Shown here piece by piece: positions 15,070 to 23,835 of a stretch of DNA of 38,383 nucleotides. Each line of letters starts with the position of its first letter. Within the stretch, counting starts at the first letter, position 1. The notes under the pieces are model-generated. The model made no database searches. It saw only the letters and a program-made list of their open reading frames with translations, and was not told the DNA's origin. Both the position numbers and the translations under genes were made by a program. Origin of the DNA: Falsochrobactrum ovis (GTDB lineage Bacteria; Pseudomonadota; Alphaproteobacteria; Rhizobiales; Rhizobiaceae); contig NZ_QLMK01000019.1 in NCBI RefSeq assembly GCF_003259955.1, forward strand, positions 1-38,383, read 5' to 3'.

Positions 15070-16356
15070 ATGAAGCAAAAGCGCGCAATGGGGGTGGAGC
15101 CAGGAGTTTGCGTGATCGGCGGTGGGTTGATTGGATTGTTCTCGGCGCTTGCACTGCAAGATCAAGGCAAACAGGTCTGCCTGATCGAACGAGAGGAAAT
15201 TGGCGGACGCCAGGGAGCATCTTTTGGCAATGGCTGCTGGATCAACTCCGGAGCAATTATGCCAATGTCTCTCCCAGGACTTTGGCGAGAAGTGCCAGGA
15301 TATCTTCTGAACCCCAACGGGCCTTTTACGATCCGATGGCAATGCCTACCGTCTCTGGCAGGTTGGCTGTTGCGGTTTCTTTGGTCGGGGCGGAGTTGGA
15401 AACATGTCGAGAAGCAGATCGTTGAGCGGCTATCACTGCTGAAAGACCCTGTGGAACAATATCAGCTTCGCGCAAATGAAGCGGGCGTAGAGCACCTTAT
15501 TCTACCGACCGGTACCATGTATATTTACCGAGACCGCAAAGAACTTGAAGCGGATAGTAAAGGATGGGAGCTCCGCAGGCGGCACAATATTAAGGTACGT
15601 CTGATTGAGCGCCAGGAGCTACGACACTGTGAGCCAGCGCTTGCTTCAGACTATCGCTACGGCATGTTGATTGAAGGAGCAGCGACACTGGCTGACCCTT
15701 CCGCTTTTTGTCGTGCTTTGGGCGATTTGTTCGTCTCGCGCGGTGGACAAGTTTTAAAAGCCGAAGTCAATGATTTCGAATTAAAGAGCGGAAATCTCAC
15801 CGGTGTGCTCACAAACCTAGGCAAAATCAGCTGCAATCAAGCCGTTATAGCAGCCGGCGCGTGGTCAAAAACACTGGCCGCAAAACTTGGCGATCATATC
15901 CCGTTAATTTCTGAGCGCGGATATCACATCACCATTAAGGACCCGGGCTTTACAATTAACCACGGCATGATGCACGCCGAAGGAAAAATGGCGATTGTTC
16001 CCACCCTGTCCGGGCTAAGGCTTGCCGGACAGGTTGAGTTAGCTGGACTTGACGCTGCACCTCGCTGGCAACGTGCGCAAATTCTTTTAGAATATGCCAA
16101 ACGTTCATTTCCCCAATTAAGAGACAAGATAGAACAAGGCGAGCATGACATGTGGATGGGGCATCGGCCATCAACACCAGACAGCATGCCTGTGATCGAC
16201 CGTGCAAGCCGTTGCCCGAATATCGTCTATGCCTTCGGACACGGGCATACTGGCGTTTCTATGGCGCCTGCAACGGCTGTGTTCGTGAGTAAGTTGCTAA
16301 ATAACGTCCATTTTAGCGATGAGACTATCCGGCCTTTTTCAGCGAAGAGATTTTGA
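15070..16356 (+). CDS. DadA-like FAD-dependent amino acid oxidase/dehydrogenase
   Basis: The protein has 428 residues. The FAD motif VCVIGGGLIGLFSALALQDQG sits near residues 13-33, followed by an acidic end of strand two (LIERE). The length, the GNGCWINSGAIMPMSLPGL region and the end, GHGHTGVSMAPATAVFVSKLL, fit small D-amino acid dehydrogenases (DadA). The ATG follows the previous stop codon directly, with GGGGGAGG overlapping it. It differs clearly from the DAO-family subunit encoded just before, so the operon encodes two flavoenzymes of this superfamily. The second probably handles a product of the first, or the other enantiomer of an amino acid. That is inference. Confidence 0.9.
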   Translation: MKQKRAMGVEPGVCVIGGGLIGLFSALALQDQGKQVCLIEREEIGGRQGASFGNGCWINSGAIMPMSLPGLWREVPGYLLNPNGPFTIRWQCLPSLAGWLLRFLWSGRSWKHVEKQIVERLSLLKDPVEQYQLRANEAGVEHLILPTGTMYIYRDRKELEADSKGWELRRRHNIKVRLIERQELRHCEPALASDYRYGMLIEGAATLADPSAFCRALGDLFVSRGGQVLKAEVNDFELKSGNLTGVLTNLGKISCNQAVIAAGAWSKTLAAKLGDHIPLISERGYHITIKDPGFTINHGMMHAEGKMAIVPTLSGLRLAGQVELAGLDAAPRWQRAQILLEYAKRSFPQLRDKIEQGEHDMWMGHRPSTPDSMPVIDRASRCPNIVYAFGHGHTGVSMAPATAVFVSKLLNNVHFSDETIRPFSAKRF

Positions 16357-17327
16357 TGACCGAGAAACTTCTTTATCTTTCACGAGCACAAGTCGAGCAA
16401 TTGATTCCGGCACGAAATGCATTGCGCGCCGCACTCGCTCAAGCCGTACAAGACACTGCAGCGCAGCGTTTGAAATTCGAGCCTAAAACCACTCTGACAT
16501 TTGCTACCGGGCATAGTTTTCAGGCCATGCCAGCATTAGTCAGCGATGAGCACGGTAAGGGCCTGGCCGCGGTAAAATGGGTATCCGTTGTCCCAACGAG
16601 GGCCCAATCCAAGCTCGACAACATCCATTCGGTCATTTGCGTTAATGATCTCGCGACTGGTCAGCCGCTCGCTATCATGGATGGGAACTATATAACGTTG
16701 GTGAGAACGGCCGCGCTATCCGCTCTGGCTGCACAATATATGCTGGTGTCTAAACCGCTTTCAATTGGTTTCGTAGGATGCGGACAGCAGGCAAGGGAGC
16801 ATTTGCTCGCATTCCTTGATCTCTATCCGTCATTACATCAGGTTTTTTGCATCAGTCGCAGCGAGGAATCCGCTCAAAAGCTCGCCACTTTCGCGCAAGA
16901 TAGCGGATTGGAAGCGCAGGTCACGTCACAAGCTGACGATGTGTTGGCAAATTGCGATATTATCATAAGCACAGTGCCTTCAGCCCCAGGCTTTACTCCC
17001 TTTCTTGATGCAAGAAAAATGAGAGCCAATGCGCTCGCGATCATGGTCGATTTGGGACGAAGTTGGCAGCCGGAAGGGTTTAGCGCGTTTGACCATATTG
17101 CGACTGACAGTTTGCTTCAAAGCCAACACCCTTATGATAATGAGGGCAAAGAACTGTCATCGGTCCAAGTGAATTTGGACCTCGAAATATTGTTGGCACA
17201 ACCGCTGAATTCTGTCGGTAGAAAAGCATTCTTCTTCAAAGGCATTGCGCCTGCAGATCTTGCAGTGGCTGCGCTCGTTTATCATCGGGCGATTGAACAA
17301 AATTGCGGTTCTTTCCTTGAACGCTAA
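16356..17327 (+). CDS. Ornithine cyclodeaminase/mu-crystallin family protein
   Basis: The ATG at 16356 overlaps the previous stop codon by one base (TGATG) and gives 323 residues; a TTG one codon earlier is also possible. The Rossmann motif GFVGCGQQAREHLLAF and the family segments AAVKWVSVVP and NYITLVRTAALSALAA are clear. Members act as ornithine cyclodeaminase (ornithine to proline and ammonia), as alanine dehydrogenase, or as ketimine reductase. In Agrobacterium opine loci an ornithine cyclodeaminase acts after opine oxidase, which fits its place at the end of this operon. No arginase is present here, so arginine opines are not strongly implied. Confidence 0.92.
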   Translation: MTEKLLYLSRAQVEQLIPARNALRAALAQAVQDTAAQRLKFEPKTTLTFATGHSFQAMPALVSDEHGKGLAAVKWVSVVPTRAQSKLDNIHSVICVNDLATGQPLAIMDGNYITLVRTAALSALAAQYMLVSKPLSIGFVGCGQQAREHLLAFLDLYPSLHQVFCISRSEESAQKLATFAQDSGLEAQVTSQADDVLANCDIIISTVPSAPGFTPFLDARKMRANALAIMVDLGRSWQPEGFSAFDHIATDSLLQSQHPYDNEGKELSSVQVNLDLEILLAQPLNSVGRKAFFFKGIAPADLAVAALVYHRAIEQNCGSFLER

Positions 17328-17477
17328 GCGTTCGTGATGACAACCCAAAAGCTCACAGCTGCACGGGTGGCCATTTGCCAGCATAAATCAGCCTTCACTT
17401 AATTAATGTGAAACAAGCGCGGTTTTTAATCGTTAGGTCCATTCATCCTTACGCAATCAGGAATGGAGGATCTTAGA

Positions 17478-17807
17478 ATGTTGAATGAGGAAATGAGAGC
17501 ATGCATTGATAATTGCATTGCTTGTTACAGAATCTGCACTGAAATGGCGGCAAACCACTGTCTAGAACGTGGTGGCGCACATTTGGAGCCCGACCATTAT
17601 CGAACAATGCTTGCCTGCGCAGAGATTTGTCGTAGCTCAGCCCAATTGATGATGCTTGGTACCCCGTTGCATCAATATAGTTGCGCGGCTTGTGCTGAAA
17701 TTTGTGAAACTTGCGCAGATAGTTGTCGGGATTTAGACGGAATGGAAGATTGCGTTTCTGCCTGTGAGGCCTGTGCTGCGTCATGCCGGAAAATGGCAAA
17801 TGCTTAA
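17478..17807 (+). CDS. Cys-rich four-helix-bundle copper-binding protein (DUF326 type)
   Basis: The ATG at 17478 follows GGAGG (17465-17469) at 8 bp and gives 109 residues; an earlier in-frame ATG at 17463 overlaps that ribosome binding site. Cysteines are spread in CxxC/CxxxC pairs along amphipathic helices (CIDNCIACYRIC, CAACAEICETCADSC, CVSACEACAASC). This is the pattern of Csp-type copper storage proteins and YhjQ. They hold many Cu(I) ions in the core of a helix bundle. There is no signal peptide, so it should act in the cytosol. The gene stands alone and converges on topoisomerase IB. Confidence 0.93.
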   Translation: MLNEEMRACIDNCIACYRICTEMAANHCLERGGAHLEPDHYRTMLACAEICRSSAQLMMLGTPLHQYSCAACAEICETCADSCRDLDGMEDCVSACEACAASCRKMANA

Positions 17808-18859
17808 ATACGAGCATCCAAATAAGTCAGCCATTTGAGGGTTCGCCGCTCGGCTTGCGTCAATTTAGGGGCGATAACACGCAAAGTTGACGCGGCTTGA
17901 ACTTCATCTGTTAGGCTACCTGCTGCCCAATGTTCAAATATTGCCGGATGAATATAGGAGTTGCGGCAGACCGCGCGTGTATTGCCGAGCGCATGCGCAA
18001 CTTTATCAATTTCGGCGTTAAGAATTCTACGCTGGGCTGCGTCGCTTGATGGTGGTGAAATCGTGCTTAAAGCATTCAGCGCCATCGCAGTTGCAGCCCA
18101 GGTTCTAAAATGTTTTGAGGTAAAGTCAGCCTTCATTGCTTCACGCAGATATTCGTTGACATCTTGTGAGCTAATTGGCCGCCGATGACCGTCCTCATCT
18201 GTATATTGAAACAGATGCTGGCCCGGCAATTCATGGATCGAGCGAATTATGCGAGAAATCCTTTTATCATCAATGCTTAAGCTCCACATCTTGCCCGATT
18301 TTCCAGTGAAAACGAGACGAGGCTGCCCGCCATCTATTTTAAGATGTCGGCTTCGCAGCGTGGTCACGCCAAAGCTCTTATTATCCCGGGCATAGGTCGA
18401 ATTACCGATACGCACTAGACGCCGGTCCATGAGCCAGATTACCGTGGCTCTTACTTTCTCCCGGCAAAGGGTGCGTCGGCGTAAATCGGTCTCAACCGCC
18501 TGGCGCAGTGGGCTAAGCGAACGGGCAAATTGTGCGAGGCTGGAAAACTTAGTTTCCCCTTGCATAGCCATCCAGACCGGATGATAGCGATATTGTTTAC
18601 GTCCACGCGCATCGCGTCCTGTCGCCTGCAAATGACCGCGCTTGTCGGCACAAATCCAAACATCTTGCCACGCCGGTGGTATGGCCAGCATTTGAATCCG
18701 CTGTCGATCATCGGCGGTGACAGGTTCACCATCGCTACGAACATAACGAAACCCCCTGCCCCATGGCAGACGTCTTATACCGGGGTCAGTGTCGCTCACA
18801 TGAACCAACTCGTCAGATCTAATAGGGTCACTAGCCATAACGGTTGAGAAAGCAAGCAA
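17804..18859 (-). CDS. DNA topoisomerase IB
   Basis: The protein has 351 residues, in the size class of poxvirus-like bacterial type IB enzymes. The N-terminal domain contains IPPAWQDVWIC and DARGRKQYRYHPVW. The catalytic domain has REKVRATVIWLMD, YARDNKSFGVTTLRSRHL and SKHFRTWAAT (Arg252), and the nucleophile is Tyr302 in NSYIHPAI. It relaxes supercoils through a 3'-phosphotyrosine link. The start is TTG at 18859, chosen because AGGAG lies 6 bp before it; an ATG at 18838 has no ribosome binding site. The gene ends by sharing TTAA with the stop codon of the copper protein gene. Confidence 0.95.
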   Translation of the reverse strand: MLAFSTVMASDPIRSDELVHVSDTDPGIRRLPWGRGFRYVRSDGEPVTADDRQRIQMLAIPPAWQDVWICADKRGHLQATGRDARGRKQYRYHPVWMAMQGETKFSSLAQFARSLSPLRQAVETDLRRRTLCREKVRATVIWLMDRRLVRIGNSTYARDNKSFGVTTLRSRHLKIDGGQPRLVFTGKSGKMWSLSIDDKRISRIIRSIHELPGQHLFQYTDEDGHRRPISSQDVNEYLREAMKADFTSKHFRTWAATAMALNALSTISPPSSDAAQRRILNAEIDKVAHALGNTRAVCRNSYIHPAIFEHWAAGSLTDEVQAASTLRVIAPKLTQAERRTLKWLTYLDARI

Positions 18860-18946
18860 GACACGCTCCTGCGCAGTTTTGACAGCGAAAACGAGTGAAT
18901 TAAATTCTCACCTAGATTTCACAGCACGAATATTTGTCGGACCGCA

Positions 18947-19111
18947 CTAACTTTCCGCTTTGAATTTTTTGGCCTCTTCCAGCAGTTTGTTTCGATCCCG
19001 ACCAAATCGCGCTATGAGCTCTCGCGCTTGCAATGGCGAAAGGTCGGTCTTTTCTGCCAAAAATTTGATGTCTTCATCTTCGGTCAGAGGCGTGGTGTTA
19101 TCATCACTCAT
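18947..19111 (-). CDS. Small DUF3606-type protein
   Basis: An ATG at 19111 with GGAGAGA 3 bp upstream opens a 54-residue frame ending at TAG (18947). The core DLSPLQARELIARFGRDR, followed by a Lys/Glu-rich helix, resembles DUF3606 proteins, which are common small stress-related proteins of alphaproteobacteria. Their function is not known. It lies alone between topoisomerase IB and a small membrane protein gene, on the same strand as both. Confidence 0.85.
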   Translation of the reverse strand: MSDDNTTPLTEDEDIKFLAEKTDLSPLQARELIARFGRDRNKLLEEAKKFKAES

Positions 19112-19215
19112 AACTCTCTCCATGCTATTACGGTGAGATCTCTAATGGGCTTGCAGCAATGACGAGAAAACCTGTAAGTGGAACTAGTTAGCGCCTATTA
19201 AGTGCGATTGCTTGA

Positions 19216-19566
19216 TCATTGGAATAGCCGAGTAGCGGCGAAATAAGCGATCAAAACTAATCCGACTATCAGCAGCAACCAGACCAGATATGGATGGCTT
19301 TCGCGTCGTAACTTATCATCTGATCGAGGTTTCATGTCATTTTGCAATTCCCGCATGCCAGATGCAGTGCTTGAGGCATTAGCATCATTAGGCTTGGATG
19401 AATGAGGAGGCGGATGTTGCGTAACCGTGCTCGCCTGACCGCCCGCTTCTGAATCAGTTTCCATCGGTGCAGCAGCAGGATCAAAGCCAGGAACCTTATC
19501 ACCGGTTTGACCTTTTTGAATTGCGCCCCGTTCGCGAGCGCCCGCGCTTTTATCGTCAGATTGCAT
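19216..19566 (-). CDS. Small protein with C-terminal membrane anchor, unknown function
   Basis: I choose the ATG at 19566 because GAGG lies 6 bp before it; the frame is open upstream to 19749 without good signals. The protein has 116 residues. The first 85 are hydrophilic and rich in Gly, Ala, Ser and Pro, and look disordered. Residues about 92-113 (YLVWLLLIVGLVLIAYFAATRL) form one membrane helix, so it is probably tail-anchored or an N-in single-pass protein. I do not recognise a family. Confidence 0.65.
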   Translation of the reverse strand: MQSDDKSAGARERGAIQKGQTGDKVPGFDPAAAPMETDSEAGGQASTVTQHPPPHSSKPNDANASSTASGMRELQNDMKPRSDDKLRRESHPYLVWLLLIVGLVLIAYFAATRLFQ

Positions 19567-19771
19567 ATTCATCCTCATCAACCTTTTATATCCAACAGCG
19601 AACTTGGCTGATTGTTCCGCGACTAATGGGTTATTTAATCCCGGCATGGGAAAAAGTTTCGACCCGTTCGAAGCCAGGTTTTCCGTCGAATAGTTTTGCT
19701 GAAAATAAAGTGGGAAGATTAAAGCTCGTGGCTGCTCCATTTTTGCCACTTTCGGCCATTAATCAGCCCGC

Positions 19772-20092
19772 ATGCTTCGCCTATGCGCATTGTTTTTTAC
19801 TTTTGCCTGCTGCCTGACAACCTTCGTTTCGGCGCATGCTTCTGCGTCTTCAGAATTGCGCGATCCGCAATGCAGAGCATTGCGGGAAATGCTGGTTAAG
19901 CAGATTGATAACCAGTCACAATCAGGCGAAATCGATGTGGCTCTTGGTTTGTGCATGGACTTTTCTGCGATCCAAAATCCCGGAAATGAAGAGCTGATAG
20001 CGGTTTCTCGTCAACGCTTTAAACCGGCCGTTAATGCCGAATTGGCGATTGCAAAACGCTCCGACAGCATAGAGCGTCCCCCGCGCGCATAA
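19772..20092 (+). CDS. Small secreted protein, unknown function
   Basis: The protein has 106 residues. The first about 24 form a signal peptide (LCALFFTFACCLTTFVSAHA) with a likely cleavage after SAHA. The mature part has two cysteines (DPQCRAL and GLCMDF) that could form a disulfide, and no family signature that I know. It starts 205 bp from the divergent tail-anchored protein gene and lies 77 bp before the L,D-transpeptidase gene, so a shared transcript is possible. Confidence 0.6.
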   Translation: MLRLCALFFTFACCLTTFVSAHASASSELRDPQCRALREMLVKQIDNQSQSGEIDVALGLCMDFSAIQNPGNEELIAVSRQRFKPAVNAELAIAKRSDSIERPPRA

Positions 20093-20169
20093 TCTCATAC
20101 ATTCTGAAACATGTTTGATATCTGAGATTAACTCGCATGCACTGCGTGCACATTTTCATTGAGGAAACT

Positions 20170-20889
20170 ATGAAATTATCTGCTTTGAGCGACGCAAACC
20201 GCGTTCGTCTCACTCGGCGCATGTTGCTTTTAGGGTCAGGCTCCCTAGCCCTTACCGGCTGCATGTCGACCCCCAAGCCCGAGCCAAAACCTGTGGAGCC
20301 ACCGCGTATCAGACCTGCTATGTATGACGCAGTGCCCGGGGAACGCTTTGAAGTTCCAGCCGTGGATGTATCGCAAATGGCGCCTAAATGGTGGCGAAAA
20401 GAAGTTGATTATTTCACCGATGAAAAGCCCGGAACGCTCGTCGTTGAGACCGGTGAAAAATATCTCTATCACGTCATGCCCAATGGCCGCGCGATGCGCT
20501 ATGGTATTGGCGTTGGGCGGGATGGGTTTTCGTGGCAAGGACGTGCTACCATCGCTTATAAGAGGGAATGGCCGCGCTGGACTCCGCCAGATTCAATGGT
20601 TGCACGTCAGCCGGAATTGGAGCCCTATTCCATCGCAAATGGCGGGATGGACCCGAGCGCGACCAATCCTATGGGCGCACGCGCACTCTATATCCACCAG
20701 AATGGGCGTGACACTCTTTATCGGGTACACGGCACCCACCAGCCGTGGTCAATTGGCCGCTCAATTTCTTCAGGCTGCATCCGCCTAATCAATCAAGATA
20801 TAATCCATCTCTATAATAATGTCAGAGATGGCAGCACATTGGTGGTCAACCATGGCGATGCACCCGATCTTTCGGTGATGGCGGGATAA
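20170..20889 (+). CDS. L,D-transpeptidase (ErfK/YbiS/YkuD family), lipoprotein or Tat-exported
   Basis: The ATG at 20170 follows GAGGA and gives 239 residues; an earlier in-frame ATG at 20137 is less likely. The N-terminus TRRMLLLGSGSLALTGC has twin arginines and a lipobox-like LTGC with Cys31, so it may be a lipoprotein. The YkuD catalytic motif is present as VHGT (His188) and SISSGCIRL (Cys203). Such enzymes make 3-3 cross-links in peptidoglycan or attach outer-membrane proteins to it. Alphaproteobacteria of the Rhizobiales carry many paralogues. It ends 30 bp from the convergent ABC ATPase gene. Confidence 0.94.
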   Translation: MKLSALSDANRVRLTRRMLLLGSGSLALTGCMSTPKPEPKPVEPPRIRPAMYDAVPGERFEVPAVDVSQMAPKWWRKEVDYFTDEKPGTLVVETGEKYLYHVMPNGRAMRYGIGVGRDGFSWQGRATIAYKREWPRWTPPDSMVARQPELEPYSIANGGMDPSATNPMGARALYIHQNGRDTLYRVHGTHQPWSIGRSISSGCIRLINQDIIHLYNNVRDGSTLVVNHGDAPDLSVMAG

Positions 20890-20919
20890 ATATTCAATAG
20901 CTATTCATGTGTCCGCGGT

Positions 20920-21966
20920 CTAAATGCGCAAACCGGTATCACGGTCAAAAATATGCAAATTCTTCGCGGACACATTAACAGCAATGTTCTCGCCCGTCCC
21001 CAACTGGGTCGAGGCGGGTACAGAAACGTTAAATAAGTGCCGACCTGAGCGGACAGTGATCAAGCGGTTTTCTCCGTGAAACTCATTGCGCTCGACCCTG
21101 CCCTGAATGTCTCCACCATCGCTTGCAAGAGTGAAAGCCCCTGGCCTTATTCCTATCGTAACAGGACCGCTGGGAATGTCTTTTGGCAGAGCTAGTGACA
21201 TTGTTTCATCACTGATTAGTGCATCTCTTGCTTCAAACTCAAAAAAGTTCATGTTTGGCGTACCGATGAACCCTGCTGCAAAAAGCGTCGCGGGTGCTTC
21301 GTAGATTTCTTCCGGTGTTCCTATCTGCTCGATACGACCATCTTTCATCAAAACAATACGATCAGCCAGCGTCATGGCCTCCAGCTGATCATGCGTCACA
21401 TAAATGCTCGTGGTTTTAAGTTCATTATGCAGACTGGCGATTTCCACCCGCAGGCTAGCACGTAATTTTGCGTCGAGATTTGAAAGCGGTTCATCAAAGA
21501 GGAACACATCGGGGGTTTTGATCATGGCGCGCGCAATGGCAACACGTTGTTGCTGGCCGCCCGATAATTCGGTCGGCTTGCGCTGCAAATAAGATTGAAG
21601 ACCCAGCGCATTGACCACCGGATCAAGCCGCTCAGCAATTTCTTTTCGAGACACTCCAGCCCGCTCGAGGCCAAATACAATATTCTCTCGCACACTCATA
21701 TGCGGATAAAGCGCGTAATTCTGGAAGACCATTGCGATACCGCGATCTCCCGGATCACGATCATTCACCCTGTCCCCACCTATCAGCATGTCACCGCCGG
21801 TAATCTCCTCTAATCCAGCGATCATGCGCAGCAATGTTGATTTACCGCAACCAGACGGACCAAGGAAAACGACAAATTCCTGATCGTCAATCGAGAGATT
21901 GAAATCCCGGATTACTTCTTGCTCTCCATATCGTTTAAGGATGGAGCGGCATTCTACCGTTGCCAT
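20920..21966 (-). CDS. Sugar ABC transporter ATPase, UgpC/MalK type
   Basis: The 348-residue protein has Walker A GPSGCGKS (36-43), Q-loop FQNYALYPHM, signature LSGGQQQR (134-141), Walker B FLFDEP (155-160) and the switch histidine in THDQLEAM. A C-terminal regulatory TOBE/OB region follows (about 235-348), which is typical of carbohydrate CUT1 importers. It is the last gene of the operon. Its start overlaps the stop codon of the dehydrogenase gene by one base (TAATG), and GAGGAGG lies upstream inside that gene. Confidence 0.95.
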   Translation of the reverse strand: MATVECRSILKRYGEQEVIRDFNLSIDDQEFVVFLGPSGCGKSTLLRMIAGLEEITGGDMLIGGDRVNDRDPGDRGIAMVFQNYALYPHMSVRENIVFGLERAGVSRKEIAERLDPVVNALGLQSYLQRKPTELSGGQQQRVAIARAMIKTPDVFLFDEPLSNLDAKLRASLRVEIASLHNELKTTSIYVTHDQLEAMTLADRIVLMKDGRIEQIGTPEEIYEAPATLFAAGFIGTPNMNFFEFEARDALISDETMSLALPKDIPSGPVTIGIRPGAFTLASDGGDIQGRVERNEFHGENRLITVRSGRHLFNVSVPASTQLGTGENIAVNVSAKNLHIFDRDTGLRI

Positions 21967-23012
21967 TAACTTGCCTCCTCATCCACTATAATTTGTAGCT
22001 TTATGTCGCTTGGACGCGCTTCTGCCGCCCTCTCAAACGCTGCTATAGACTGATCAAACGAAAATGTATCCGAAATCAAAGGCTTAAGATTGACTTTACC
22101 TGCAGCAATCAAAGCCAGAGCCCGGTCGAACACATTGGCATAGCGGAAAACCGTTTCAATCCGGCATTCGCGTGCGGTTGCGCCAGATACATCAAAGGGC
22201 ACCGGTTCTGGCGGTAAACCCACGAGCACCACAGTACCACCTGGGCGGACAACCTTGAAAAGATCACGAATGGCTGAAGCAGCTCCCGAACATTCAAAGA
22301 CAATATCCGCCCCCCAATTTTCAGTGGCTTCGTTAACGGCATCAATCAGATCGACTTCGCGCAGATTAATCCCCGTAATACCGTCATAGGTTTCAGCAAT
22401 TTTGAGCTTCGCTTCCGAGAGATCTGAAATTAGTACACGCGAACATCCACCCGCCAGCGCGGCAATTGCGACCATGATCCCGATTGTCCCACACCCGGTT
22501 ACCACTGCCGTATCGCCAGGGGTAATTTGTGCCCGGGCTGCTGCTTGCATGCCCACCGCAAAAGGTTCCACCATGGCTCCTTCTGCAAAGCTCACATTAT
22601 CAGGTAATTTATAAGTAAAATTGGCCGGATGAACCGTTTGAGGGCAAAGAACGCCGTGCACCGGTGGGGTTGCCCAAAACCGCACCTCAGGATCGACATT
22701 ATAGATACCCAATTTCGATGCACGCGACAGAGGATCAGGAATACCGGGCTCCATGCAAACCCGATCTCCTACCTTAAGATGCGTCACATTGGCACCGATT
22801 TCGATCACTGTGCCTGAAGCTTCGTGACCAAGCACCATTGGTTCATTGACAATGAAATCTCCAATCCGTCCATGGGTGTAATAATGAACATCGCTGCCGC
22901 AAACTCCCACAGTGTGCAGCTTAATGCGCACATCATCCGGGCCCATATCAGTTGGAAGGTCAATTTCGCGCAAATTCAATTCGCCGATGCGTTCCAGTAC
23001 AAGTGCTTTCAT
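21966..23012 (-). CDS. Zinc-dependent polyol dehydrogenase (sorbitol/xylitol dehydrogenase type)
   Basis: The protein has 348 residues of the medium-chain dehydrogenase family. The catalytic zinc ligands are Cys38, His63 and Glu64 (GHEASG). The NAD-binding loop is TGCGTIG, and the acidic residue in LISDLSEAK favours NAD over NADP. The four cysteines of the structural zinc lobe are missing: the region [18 protein letters not shown] has none, as in animal sorbitol dehydrogenase. Its position between permease and ATPase genes says that the imported compound is probably a polyol or sugar that is oxidised first. The exact polyol is not clear. Confidence 0.92.
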   Translation of the reverse strand: MKALVLERIGELNLREIDLPTDMGPDDVRIKLHTVGVCGSDVHYYTHGRIGDFIVNEPMVLGHEASGTVIEIGANVTHLKVGDRVCMEPGIPDPLSRASKLGIYNVDPEVRFWATPPVHGVLCPQTVHPANFTYKLPDNVSFAEGAMVEPFAVGMQAAARAQITPGDTAVVTGCGTIGIMVAIAALAGGCSRVLISDLSEAKLKIAETYDGITGINLREVDLIDAVNEATENWGADIVFECSGAASAIRDLFKVVRPGGTVVLVGLPPEPVPFDVSGATARECRIETVFRYANVFDRALALIAAGKVNLKPLISDTFSFDQSIAAFERAAEARPSDIKLQIIVDEEAS

Positions 23013-23016
23013 CGGA

Positions 23017-23835
23017 TTAATCCTGATTTTGTTTTTTGGTAAAAATGGCGTTCAGACCGCCGGCCAGCAATCCAAGCAGAATGAGCGGCGGCAGCGACAG
23101 AAGAACAACGGCTGCATTCAAGATCCCCCAAGGCACATTCATGCCGAGCTGCGACATTTCCGAAGCGATTATCGGCAGCGTTTTAGCCCGCGAGGTCGTA
23201 AGCATCATTGCCAAAAGAAACTCATTCCAGACGAGCACAAAAGAAAAAGCTATTGCGCCAAAAATCTGAAAACGAGCAATCGGCAAGGCGATACGGAAAA
23301 AGGTCGCGTAGTGTCCGAGACCATCGACGCGGGCAGCTTCTTCTACATGCAGACTGACCCTTTCAAATGCAGGCACTGAAAGCCAGATCGTAATAGAGGC
23401 TGTGATGATCAAATAAGTCACAATAAGCGAAATGCGACTGTCATAAAGATCAATAGAAAGCCAGATCACGAGCATAGGAATAGCAATTGCAACCGGTGGC
23501 AAAAACCGCAATGAAAGGAAGAAAAACTGTGCTTCCGCTGTCAGGCGATTTTTATACCGTGCAATTACATAGGCCGCGGGGATTCCAATGATTGCACCAA
23601 GGACCACGGCCGCAGAACAGATGACTAAAGAATTAGTTAAAGCACGGGCGACCGAACGCCGATTCAGCACATAGCTCATATTATCCCAGACCGGCTGAAA
23701 AAAGATTTTTGGTGTGCTTACCAGTAGATCCGCATTGGTCTTGAAGGCGTTGAGAAGCGTCCAGAATAGCGGCAACACAACAAGAGCTGCAGCGAAAAAT
23801 AATACCGCTCGCAAGAGAATGGTTGATATTTTCAT
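23017..23835 (-). CDS. Carbohydrate ABC transporter permease, MalG/UgpE type
   Basis: Taking the ATG at 23835, which overlaps the stop codon of the other permease gene by 4 nt (ATGA), gives 272 residues; an ATG six codons earlier is possible. There are six membrane helices and the EAA loop [21 protein letters not shown]. It pairs with the permease encoded directly upstream. Confidence 0.94.
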   Translation of the reverse strand: MKISTILLRAVLFFAAALVVLPLFWTLLNAFKTNADLLVSTPKIFFQPVWDNMSYVLNRRSVARALTNSLVICSAAVVLGAIIGIPAAYVIARYKNRLTAEAQFFFLSLRFLPPVAIAIPMLVIWLSIDLYDSRISLIVTYLIITASITIWLSVPAFERVSLHVEEAARVDGLGHYATFFRIALPIARFQIFGAIAFSFVLVWNEFLLAMMLTTSRAKTLPIIASEMSQLGMNVPWGILNAAVVLLSLPPLILLGLLAGGLNAIFTKKQNQD

